From the NCBI GenBank assembly GCA_949296915.1, contig CASFPX010000028.1, forward strand, positions 1-10,534: a stretch of DNA of 10,534 nucleotides. The letters are read 5' to 3'. Below, piece after piece: positions 1 to 5,496 of the stretch. Each line of letters begins with the position of its first letter. Positions within the stretch are counted from its first letter, which is position 1. Under the pieces are notes generated by a model that did no database searches, was not told the DNA's origin, and saw only the letters and a list, made by a program, of their open reading frames with translations. The position numbers and the translations under genes were made by a program. This DNA is from Onthovicinus sp900555545 (lineage in GTDB: Bacteria; Bacillota; Clostridia; Oscillospirales; Acutalibacteraceae).

Positions 1-2
1 GG

Positions 3-125
3 CACAAGCCTAAGACTTTCAAGGAAGCGAATGAACTGATCGACAGATACATTCACTTCTATAACCATGAGCGCATCCAGAATAAAACTGGAGTGGCGCA
101 GCGTCAGCTGCGCCACTCCGCTTAA
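3..125 (+). CDS. IS3-family transposase OrfB, C-terminal 40 residues (partial)
   Basis: This open frame enters from the window edge and ends at TAA 123-125. It encodes the end of a DDE (rve-type) integrase/transposase. The stretch FIHFYNHERIQ-like, followed by KTG and ending RHSA, is the typical C-terminus of OrfB from IS3-family elements of Clostridia and Bacilli, just past the catalytic glutamate region. Here the text after KTGVA is QRQLRHSA. The opposite copy at 10477-10533 encodes PLTLRHSA, which as I recall it is the common family form. The change comes from an inverted hairpin loop (see the 90-119 hairpin), not from a frameshift. Whether the protein is still active cannot be told from this end. 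Confidence 0.85.
   Translation, partial: HKPKTFKEANELIDRYIHFYNHERIQNKTGVAQRQLRHSA
90..119 (+). repeat. Hairpin at transposase 3' end, 12-bp stem (left copy)
   Basis: A perfect 12-bp stem (GGAGTGGCGCAG at 90-101 with its complement at 108-119) encloses the loop CGTCAG. It lies inside the last codons of the transposase. No T-run follows, so it is not a classic intrinsic terminator. It may limit read-through into or out of the element. The counterpart in the right copy has a 10-bp stem and a loop in the opposite orientation. Confidence 0.8.
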
Positions 126-237
126 AACTTAATATTTCCTACATAGGGGCTTTTTTGTCCTGTCCGCACAAACTGGGGCAGTCCAGATGGTACGGCTGTT
201 TTGGTTTATCTCTCCTTTATTTAACGGATCATGCCGC

Positions 238-2181
238 TCACGGTTCATCCGAGCGAACCCCTACGGTCTGTTTTTCCGCCACATCCTCTCTCCCGGTGTG
301 TTTGCGCATTTCGATCAACTCATCCTCGATCCGCCGCGCATCCTCCGGTGTATGTTTATACATAGAGCGCGCGATCAGGAAAATCAAATTATCAAACACT
401 CCCGTGAGTGTAAACATAGGCCACATATATTTGACAAATCGCGTTGGGAGCGCCTCGCCGCTCTCCTTATATCCACCCTTGTACCCCGTCCACTGCAGGA
501 ACGCGTTGCCCGTGACAGTGCCGATATTGTTGGTGACGATCTTGGCGAATAAGCCGTTGATCGAGTTGGTGACGCCCTCCGTGCGGAATCCGGTCTTCAG
601 CTCGACCATATCGAGCATCTCATACGTCATCATGGTTCCGGCGACGGAGTCCATATCCTGGATTACGTACAAGAGCGAGTCGATGAGGATCTGAAGCGCC
701 AGCTTCCAGAACTTATTGATACCAATGACAAACTTGATAAACGACGCAACGATCTGACAGGCACTGTGGATCTTGTGGACGCGCAGCGGCCCGCCGCACA
801 GATTGACAAACTGGCGGGAGAAGGGCTTGGTGAATGAAATCGGGAGCCCAACGATATAGTCGCGCAGCGTCAGGAAAATCTCGCCCGTGACCTCTTTACC
901 GCCCACATTCAGCTTTGGAACCAAGTAGCGGTAGATCAGGGAGGAGTCCACGGACGGCGTAAACACCGTGATAAAGTTGGCGACCGTGTTCCAAATAAAG
1001 TATTTATTGTATTTGAGGACCGCGAAGCTCTGGCCTACGCTGAGCTTTGGCTCGCCCGTCTCGGGATCGATTTTGATCTCGCCGTTTTCCACCATCTTCC
1101 GGAAGTCTTTTTGCTCTGCCTTTTCGGCTTTCTTTTTGGCTTTCTCCTCCTTCTTCCAGGCACGCCGCTCCTCGCGGGTCATGTTTGCGAGCATCTCGTC
1201 GCGTGCCGCGCTGGCGGTACGGTACCGCTGCTCCGCCTCGCGCATCTCGGCCTCCAGCTTCTCCTGCTCCGCCTGCACCTGTTCGGCCTGCTCAACCTTC
1301 TTCTCCTCCGCCTCGGGAACGGTGAAGCCCTGATCCATATCGTAGGGCAGAGAATTGGCGGGCTTTCCGGCGTATTTAAAGTCCACGCGCTGCCGGATAA
1401 AAGTGATCATCATGGAGCCACAGATATTAAACGGCAGCATGATTGCCGTGCCCACAACAATGATCTGATAGTCGTTCCAGCCAAACACATTCTGGAGGCC
1501 CATGAGCACATTGGGAATTGCCGATACAGTAAAGCCCAGGGAATTACCGATCGAGGTCCAGACCTGGGTGCGCGTGCGCTGCTGGGTGTAGGGGCTGATG
1601 CCCGCGCGCAGCTTTTGGCCCGCCACCGCATCCAGTGTGCCGATGATATCCTGAATACAGTTGAGCACCACCAGCGTGACAAGGTGCTGCATCTCCGTCA
1701 TGTTCCCGCCGAAATTAATCATTTTAAAAAGCACCAGCGTATGACCCGTTATGGCGGCCAATCGCATCACAAAGCGCCATTGCTTGGGCCCCATTTTTTT
1801 ACGGTCCATCCACGAGCCGAGTATGGGGTCGTTGAACGCATCCCAAAGGGAGGAGATCACGCCGGCAACAGACATCTTGTTTGGCGAAATATGGTAATAT
1901 TCCTTGAATAAAAAGTCGAGCCGGCCGGAAAATCCACCGCCCCCGGTGGTCAGCATGGTGGAGACCATGAATATTGCAAGCTCCCACGGCGTGACGTGCC
2001 CCTCGGGCGTATCCACGCCCTTGAACCAGGAGACGGGACTTAAAAGGATGTGGCGGATCTCCTCCTGATTCTCCGTGGACAGCTTGCGGCGGACGGGACC
2101 TGCGGGCGTCGCGATCCAGTTGGCAAGCCGCTCGCGAAAGGTAGAGCCTTTTGCTCTGTTCTTCTCGGGTTTTCTGGCCAT
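238..2181 (-). CDS. GPH-family (MelB-like) sugar:cation symporter, MFS_2 superfamily
   Basis: A 647-residue integral membrane protein, probably importing glycosides or oligosaccharides with Na+ or H+. Around residues 113-128 the WDAFNDPILGSWMDRK stretch matches the helix-2 acidic motif of MelB-type GPH symporters. The late segment RTEGVTNSINGLFAKIV (about 533-549) is the usual pattern near helix 11 of that family. Hydrophobic helices occupy roughly 65-265 and 385-610. GPH proteins are normally about 450-500 residues. The excess here is an N-terminal extension of about 60 residues and a very charged, Glu/Lys/Ala-rich, probably coiled-coil insertion at about 285-380, in the central cytoplasmic loop between the two six-helix halves. 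The start ATG at 2179-2181 follows a GGGAAGGGAAG purine run. A promoter and palindrome lie upstream. The substrate is not recognisable from sequence; association with the nearby glycosidases is inference. Confidence 0.85.
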   Translation of the reverse strand: MARKPEKNRAKGSTFRERLANWIATPAGPVRRKLSTENQEEIRHILLSPVSWFKGVDTPEGHVTPWELAIFMVSTMLTTGGGGFSGRLDFLFKEYYHISPNKMSVAGVISSLWDAFNDPILGSWMDRKKMGPKQWRFVMRLAAITGHTLVLFKMINFGGNMTEMQHLVTLVVLNCIQDIIGTLDAVAGQKLRAGISPYTQQRTRTQVWTSIGNSLGFTVSAIPNVLMGLQNVFGWNDYQIIVVGTAIMLPFNICGSMMITFIRQRVDFKYAGKPANSLPYDMDQGFTVPEAEEKKVEQAEQVQAEQEKLEAEMREAEQRYRTASAARDEMLANMTREERRAWKKEEKAKKKAEKAEQKDFRKMVENGEIKIDPETGEPKLSVGQSFAVLKYNKYFIWNTVANFITVFTPSVDSSLIYRYLVPKLNVGGKEVTGEIFLTLRDYIVGLPISFTKPFSRQFVNLCGGPLRVHKIHSACQIVASFIKFVIGINKFWKLALQILIDSLLYVIQDMDSVAGTMMTYEMLDMVELKTGFRTEGVTNSINGLFAKIVTNNIGTVTGNAFLQWTGYKGGYKESGEALPTRFVKYMWPMFTLTGVFDNLIFLIARSMYKHTPEDARRIEDELIEMRKHTGREDVAEKQTVGVRSDEP

Positions 2182-2219
2182 TCAGTTTTCTTCCCTTCCC
2201 TTTGTTGTTACAAAAATCA

Positions 2220-2243
2220 TTCTCTACGCCATGGCGTAGAGAA
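2220..2243. promoter_or_regulatory. Perfect 24-bp palindrome, likely operator for the symporter
   Basis: Each half reads TTCTCTACGCCA, giving a 24-bp palindrome with no mismatch or spacer. It starts 38 bp upstream of the symporter start codon, just downstream of the predicted promoter, where a dimeric repressor (LacI-, GntR- or TetR-like) would block transcription. It could also form an mRNA hairpin in the 5' leader. No regulator gene is present in the window, so the cognate protein is unknown. Confidence 0.6.
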
Positions 2244-2262
2244 GCCGAAATTTGTTAATAAT

Positions 2263-2291
2263 ATGTTAACACGCGATATGGCATAAGTCAA
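2263..2291 (-). promoter_or_regulatory. Sigma-A-type promoter for the symporter
   Basis: Read on the minus strand, TTGACT (2286-2291) is followed 17 bp later by TAACAT (2263-2268). The -35 is five of six to consensus, the -10 four of six, and the spacing is optimal. Transcription would start near 2256, just before the 24-bp palindrome. A GTTAA/TTAAC inverted repeat (2254-2270) overlaps the -10. Confidence 0.55.
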
Positions 2292-2522
2292 CTATTTTTC
2301 CCTATTATCAAATAAAAAATAGTGCAAAACTTCTATTTATTATGACCAGTATCTGCTTGAGTACCATCAAATTAATTTAAACTCCACCCAATTTTATAGT
2401 AGATCTGTTGAAAACTTCATTCCATCTGCGTAACTGTAGCGTTTTTTTGCGTATGTGTATTATTTAAATTTTTCCATGAATAATATCAACAAATCATCCC
2501 GTATTTTTGTGTAATTTGCGCA
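2292..2522. other. AT-rich divergent intergenic stretch, no gene seen
   Basis: This is the middle of the 435-bp region between the divergent symporter and phospholipase genes. It is markedly AT-rich, with short A and T runs (for example a T7 near 2441-2447). I see no convincing small open frame with a ribosome site, no tRNA and no clear riboswitch. The recognisable sites are the promoters and palindromes at either side. Confidence 0.6.
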
Positions 2523-2551
2523 TTCACTTCCCCATTTGATTGTGCTATGAT
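2523..2551 (+). promoter_or_regulatory. Candidate promoter for the phospholipase cluster
   Basis: TTCACT (2523-2528) and TATGAT (2546-2551) are separated by 17 bp. The -10 matches consensus at five of six positions and the -35 at four. It lies 65 bp upstream of the phospholipase start codon and is the best plus-strand candidate in the intergenic region. It would drive the phospholipase and the downstream genes up to the hairpin at 5208. Confidence 0.5.
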
Positions 2552-2555
2552 GGGC

Positions 2556-2576
2556 TTGTAAGGGATCCCTGTACAA
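2556..2576. promoter_or_regulatory. Imperfect palindrome just after the phospholipase promoter
   Basis: TTGTA and TACAA flank a perfect AGGGATCCCT palindrome, with one extra G on the right side. It sits about five bases downstream of the predicted -10, so it would overlap the transcription start. It could be an operator or a 5'-leader stem-loop. Confidence 0.4.
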
Positions 2577-2616
2577 AATAAACAATTAAATTTGATTTGA
2601 GAAAGGGGTGGCTCTC

Positions 2617-3690
2617 ATGAAGACCACAGAAGGTATGTCCCTTGCAAACAACGCTCGCCGTTACACCAGAAAAACTGTCGCAGGGCTGCTGTCGGTTGTA
2701 TTTTTTGCGGCCTGCTACCCGATTACCTTTGCCGCGGAGGAGCCGGATGTCCCCCTCACGCCGGACGAACTTGCCGGGATGACGCATGAGGAAATTGCCG
2801 CCATCTCCCAGGAACAGTCCGACGCCACGCTGAATAAAATGGCGCAGTTGTTCCAAGATGGGGAGAAACAGGGATTGGACGAATACCTCGCCGCTCTCGG
2901 CTTTGCGACAACGTATGAGGAGTATGAGGCGCAGAAGGAGGAAGAATGGCTGGAAGAACAGGCGTCCTTAGAACCCTCCATCCAGCCGTTGTGGCAGTCG
3001 GATAACTGGGGGAATCCTTCAAAAGCGTGTCACGAAACACTAACTGCTTACGGGTTCCTAATGTATATTGGAGCCATGCAGGAACTTTTTGGCATGTCAG
3101 GCTCGTTTGGCTATACTCTTTCTGATATGCAAATACTTTCCGAAAATTCAGCAAAGCCTGATCTTTGGGATATAGGAATCGGATGGGATCGGCACTTTTA
3201 TGATCCGGACACCGGGCTAAATTTGCGGGATACCACCCCCACAGCAAAGGATCGTGCAGAGCATTATTATTCCAACGCTATCAGTGACGGTAATAGTCAC
3301 GAGGACGCCCTTAAAGATTTGGCCTATGCTCTCCATTATGTACAGGATGTTTCTGTTCCACACCACGCTGCAAATAAACCTACCACTTTGACAGATGAAT
3401 ATAATCATGCCGGATTTGAAAAACTTGCTCCGAAAATTTTAATTGAGGAAGAAGCGGCGGCCGATTTGGAAGTTGATTATGAGTCATCCTTTTACAACGC
3501 CCGAATCTCCCAGGGTATTGGGGACTTTGTCCATGAAATCGCGGCCTCCAGCAAACCATTTATTGATTTGGCCAGTGATAAAAATAATGAGGGAGGTCAG
3601 CGGTTGCTCTTAGCTTTTCTTCTCCCCAGTTGTATGTACCAAACCTCTGGTGTGCTGTATAAATTTGCCAAGGATAAGAATATGATCTGA
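2617..3690 (+). CDS. Secreted zinc-dependent phospholipase C-like protein (alpha-toxin/PlcB catalytic family)
   Basis: A 357-residue exported protein predicted to cleave phospholipid head groups outside the cell. A signal sequence (basic residues 14-19, hydrophobic 21-33) ends near TFAA at 37-40. FAAC at 30-33 is a weaker lipobox-like alternative. An acidic stretch (about 41-125) precedes the catalytic domain (about 126-357). Zinc-site residues of the C. perfringens/B. cereus PLC family can be matched: H139, D182, H193 (WDRHFYDPDTG), H240-x3-D244-x5-H250 (HYVQDVSVPHH), and H264-x3-E268 (HAGFE). W126 or W131 could be the mature N-terminal Trp ligand. No C-terminal PLAT domain is present. I chose ATG 2617 because AAAGGGG ends eight bases before it; the in-frame GTG at 2608 overlaps that site. 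The 3' end recurs at 4395-4586. A membrane-protein gene follows after 49 bp. Family assignment is firm; activity and target are inference. Confidence 0.83.
   Translation: MKTTEGMSLANNARRYTRKTVAGLLSVVFFAACYPITFAAEEPDVPLTPDELAGMTHEEIAAISQEQSDATLNKMAQLFQDGEKQGLDEYLAALGFATTYEEYEAQKEEEWLEEQASLEPSIQPLWQSDNWGNPSKACHETLTAYGFLMYIGAMQELFGMSGSFGYTLSDMQILSENSAKPDLWDIGIGWDRHFYDPDTGLNLRDTTPTAKDRAEHYYSNAISDGNSHEDALKDLAYALHYVQDVSVPHHAANKPTTLTDEYNHAGFEKLAPKILIEEEAAADLEVDYESSFYNARISQGIGDFVHEIAASSKPFIDLASDKNNEGGQRLLLAFLLPSCMYQTSGVLYKFAKDKNMI
3499..3690 (+). repeat. 192-bp direct repeat, copy 1 (phospholipase 3' end)
   Basis: This is the last 192 bp of the phospholipase gene. It aligns without gaps to 4395-4586, 896 bp downstream. 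I count 12 mismatches (about 94% identity), half of them in the last 24 bases before the stop codon. Direct repeats this long could recombine and delete the intervening membrane-protein gene. Confidence 0.9.
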
Positions 3691-3739
3691 ACTATGGTGT
3701 CGGATAAGTTTGAATTTTTTCCGTAAAAAGGTGATTATA

Positions 3740-4357
3740 ATGACAAACACTATCAGCCGAACGCTGTATCGTGCCATATTAGCGGTGGGGATTATCTGTG
3801 TGATAGTCTTATCCATTCAGGCAATGCTGTCCCATTATTTTGTGATAGCTTTACTGTCGGAAGCAGTTGATGTTTCACGGATGGTATCAATTGTAATTGC
3901 AGTGTCAATGGCAGTACCGGTACTAATCCTATTGGTTTATTTTATCCTGAGATTGTATGCGGAGCTGGAAAATATTTGGCGTACGGTTTTGGCGGTTATT
4001 GGATACCCGGCTGTGTGTATCTGTGTCTATTTCCTTGTAAGCTTATCTTTTGGTGTGGGTTGGCTCTTGAATATCTTTTTGATTGTGCTTTTATCAGGTG
4101 GAATTTTAGTACCAACTATTTTCTGTGGCATCGGACTGTGCCGTAAAATTAGCTGGATGACACTCATCTCTTGCATGGTATTCAACGCGTACTACTTTAT
4201 GTACACAGCCAGTTTGTTCCTTGGAAACGGTGGCTTTTATCCCTATTTAATTCAAGGCTTCTATTTTCTGATACCTTTAATTTTGTTTGTTGTATCTGAT
4301 CTTGCGGTTCAATACAGGCTGGCGGCGGACCGAAAAGCGCAATCTATAACTGCATAA
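3740..4357 (+). CDS. Six-helix membrane protein, phospholipase neighbour 1
   Basis: A 205-residue hydrophobic protein of no family I recognise. Predicted transmembrane segments are near residues 11-30, 48-71, 82-101, 108-133, 137-160 and 167-190. There is no signal peptide and no enzymatic motif. The C-terminus carries SDLAVQYRLAADRK (186-199), which shares the DLxxxxR pattern with the other two membrane proteins of the cluster. I chose ATG 3740 because AAAAAGG ends eight bases upstream. An upstream in-frame TTG at 3710 would place the ribosome site inside the gene. It lies 49 bp after the phospholipase with no terminator between, so the two are probably co-transcribed. Position suggests a protein that protects the producer from, or helps export, the phospholipase; this is inference. 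Confidence 0.8.
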   Translation: MTNTISRTLYRAILAVGIICVIVLSIQAMLSHYFVIALLSEAVDVSRMVSIVIAVSMAVPVLILLVYFILRLYAELENIWRTVLAVIGYPAVCICVYFLVSLSFGVGWLLNIFLIVLLSGGILVPTIFCGIGLCRKISWMTLISCMVFNAYYFMYTASLFLGNGGFYPYLIQGFYFLIPLILFVVSDLAVQYRLAADRKAQSITA

Positions 4358-4394
4358 CTTCATCCTGCCCGGTGTAGGAGATGGCGCGTATACC

Positions 4395-4586
4395 GCCCGA
4401 ATCTCCCAGAGTATTGGGGACTTTGTCCATGAAATCGCGGCCTCCAGCAAACCATTTGCTGATTTGGCCAGTGATAAAAATAATGAGGGCGGTCAGCGGT
4501 TGCTCTTAGCTTTTCTTCTCCCCAGTTGTATGTACCAAACCTCTGGCGTGCTGTATAAATTTGCCAAGCAAGTAAAAATGATCTAA
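4395..4586 (+). pseudogene. Phospholipase C 3'-end remnant (192-bp direct repeat, copy 2)
   Basis: This fragment encodes 63 residues equivalent to phospholipase residues 295-357, from ARISQ to KMI, ending at TAA 4584-4586. It has no start codon or ribosome site, and it lacks all zinc ligands, which lie upstream of the copied part. Identity to 3499-3690 is about 94% with no gap. The frame is open back to about 4356 (giving PGVGDGAYTARIS), so the left junction may sit a few codons before 4395 and may derive from a slightly different phospholipase allele. It lies between two different membrane-protein genes, and the second one starts 19 bp after its stop. It reads as a relic of a second phospholipase/membrane-protein pair. 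Confidence 0.88.
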
Positions 4587-4605
4587 CGAGAGAGGTGACG
4601 GGCTA

Positions 4606-5253
4606 ATGAAAAACAGTGCGGTTCAAAAAGGCGTTTGTATGATCACGTTTATAGTTTTCCTCTTGGCTCTGCTGATCCCCATTGGATACATTTTTTTAGG
4701 CTTGACCGGGGATAATATCTTCCTTTCACTCCTCGGAAAGATGCATTTGATTCTTCCGATTACCTATTTGGCCGGGATTATCATGTTCATCTATCTGTTT
4801 TGTTCCGTTTCGGCGGATCATGTGGCGCATGCCAAAAGAGTCTATACCACACTTGGGGTAACGGCCGTGCTCACAGTAATTGCCGTTGTCGTGCCTGTGG
4901 CACTCAAGTGCTCTGAAGGAATTTGCACTTTACTCACTGTCCTCTCGGGGATTGTCGCAATTATGATAAATGCATGGGCAAGTTCCGGCAAGCGAATCCG
5001 CGGCGGATATGCGCTGGCCACCGCGATTCCCGTTCTCTATCTTGCAATTTGTACAGTGTTATGGGTTTCCTTTGACGACTTTTTTCTGCTGGTTTTCCCG
5101 ATTGCAGGGGCTATTCCTCTGTTTTCTGCTTTTGTTATTGCCGACCTTACGGTCCGGCACCGTCTGGAAGGTCTCAGAAGGCATAGAATAAATCCCAAGG
5201 AGTCTCTCCGCCGGGCAGGAAAATTTCCTGCCCGGCGGAATTCTCTTGTGTAA
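4606..5253 (+). CDS. Six-helix membrane protein, phospholipase neighbour 2
   Basis: A 215-residue membrane protein of unrecognised family. Hydrophobic segments are near 11-33, 46-68, 79-100, 105-126, 134-154 and 158-181. IADLTVRHRLEGLRR (178-192) matches the DLxxxxR tail of neighbours 1 and 3; otherwise I see little obvious identity to either. ATG 4606 is preceded by AGAGAGGTGA at good spacing. It follows the phospholipase remnant by 19 bp, the place a partner gene would have behind an intact phospholipase. The tail after residue 192 is odd: about 20 extra basic residues (NPKESLRRAGKFPARR) are encoded across a strong terminator-like hairpin (5208-5238). The other two proteins stop 6-10 residues after their Arg/Lys pair. 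A one-base shift near 5186-5192 (AGAATAA) would give an earlier stop, so the 3' end may have suffered a small indel. Confidence 0.78.
   Translation: MKNSAVQKGVCMITFIVFLLALLIPIGYIFLGLTGDNIFLSLLGKMHLILPITYLAGIIMFIYLFCSVSADHVAHAKRVYTTLGVTAVLTVIAVVVPVALKCSEGICTLLTVLSGIVAIMINAWASSGKRIRGGYALATAIPVLYLAICTVLWVSFDDFFLLVFPIAGAIPLFSAFVIADLTVRHRLEGLRRHRINPKESLRRAGKFPARRNSLV
5208..5238 (+). terminator. Strong 15-bp hairpin at the end of membrane protein 2
   Basis: CCGCCGGGCAGGAAA pairs perfectly with its complement around a one-base centre (or a 12-bp GC-rich stem with a seven-base AT loop). The following tract AATTCTCTTGTG is only weakly T-rich. It probably ends the phospholipase transcript, and a new promoter starts 74 bp later. 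It overlaps the last codons of the upstream gene, which is unusual. Confidence 0.6.
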
Positions 5254-5311
5254 CTACCGGGTACAACATATTACAGAGCAGTGACAATTGTTTACAATCA
5301 ATTCATTTCCA

Positions 5312-5340
5312 TTGTAAATATATATAGTGCGTACTATAAT
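5312..5340 (+). promoter_or_regulatory. Promoter with overlapping inverted repeats for membrane protein 3
   Basis: TTGTAA (5312-5317), a 17-bp spacer, and a perfect TATAAT (5335-5340). Two inverted repeats overlap it. TTTACAAT (5291-5298) with ATTGTAAA (5311-5318) covers the -35. TATAGT-GCGT-ACTATA (5323-5338) covers the -10. The second resembles operators of GntR-type (YtrA-like) repressors, a comparison from memory. The arrangement predicts repression separate from the phospholipase transcript. Confidence 0.65.
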
Positions 5341-5365
5341 AGAGGCGTCGGAGGAGATCACCTGT

Positions 5366-5419
5366 ATGACTACTTTTCCAGTGATACCACTTGTTCAACA
5401 ATTACCTACGCGGATCTGA
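5366..5419 (+). CDS. Possible 17-residue leader ORF or gene remnant
   Basis: An ATG with a good GGAGGAG site nine bases upstream opens a frame encoding MTTFPVIPLVQQLPTRI and a TGA. It is the first start codon after the strong promoter. It could be a leader peptide. It could also be the stump of a GntR/YtrA-like regulator: such proteins often begin with a short stretch, PI/PL, then QQ, and a one-base shift after QQ gives NYLRGSERY before another stop. Neither reading is proven. Confidence 0.3.
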   Translation: MTTFPVIPLVQQLPTRI

Positions 5420-5496
5420 GAGATATTAAAAACATCTTTTATATTCTCCCCTATCTAAAAACAACCGTCTTTAAATTCAAAATGGAGGTGCGCACG

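Larger units (their letters stand above)
1..185 (+). mobile_element. IS3-family insertion sequence, 3' end (left copy, partial)
   Basis: This is the 3' end of an insertion sequence, cut by the window edge. It holds the transposase C-terminus and the right terminal repeat. Positions 68-190 match the reverse complement of 10412-10534 over 123 bp, and every difference lies in one 10-base hairpin loop. The likely element end is the CA at 184-185: read outward on the other strand the terminus begins TGGACTGCCCCAG, which fits the 5'-TG...CA-3' ends of IS3 elements. The boundary is inferred from that rule, because the match to the other copy continues five bases further (GATGG, 186-190). The rest of the element is outside the window, so completeness cannot be judged. 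Confidence 0.85.

Noticed and set aside
90..119. IS hairpin as a classic intrinsic terminator
   Set aside because: The stem is strong, but the bases after it (CGCTTAAAACTT) contain no T-run, and the stem lies before the stop codon.
155..694. Plus-strand open frames next to the left IS
   Set aside because: They cross the IS end and run antisense to the symporter C-terminus, with no ribosome site and no sensible protein features.
1111..1911. 266-residue plus-strand open frame
   Set aside because: It lies antisense inside the symporter gene, has no ribosome site or recognisable domain, and its composition is that of a mirrored coding frame. The same applies to the shorter antisense frames across the window.
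2405..2421. cre-like catabolite repression site (TGAAAACTTCATTCCA)
   Set aside because: It lacks the central CG and the symmetry of a true cre site.
2756..3247. 163-residue minus-strand open frame over the phospholipase
   Set aside because: It is antisense to a gene with clear zinc-site motifs, and has no start signal or family features.
3740..5253. Membrane proteins 1 and 2 as recent tandem duplicates
   Set aside because: Only the preceding phospholipase segment is nearly identical. The membrane proteins share topology and a short tail motif, so any common ancestry is old.
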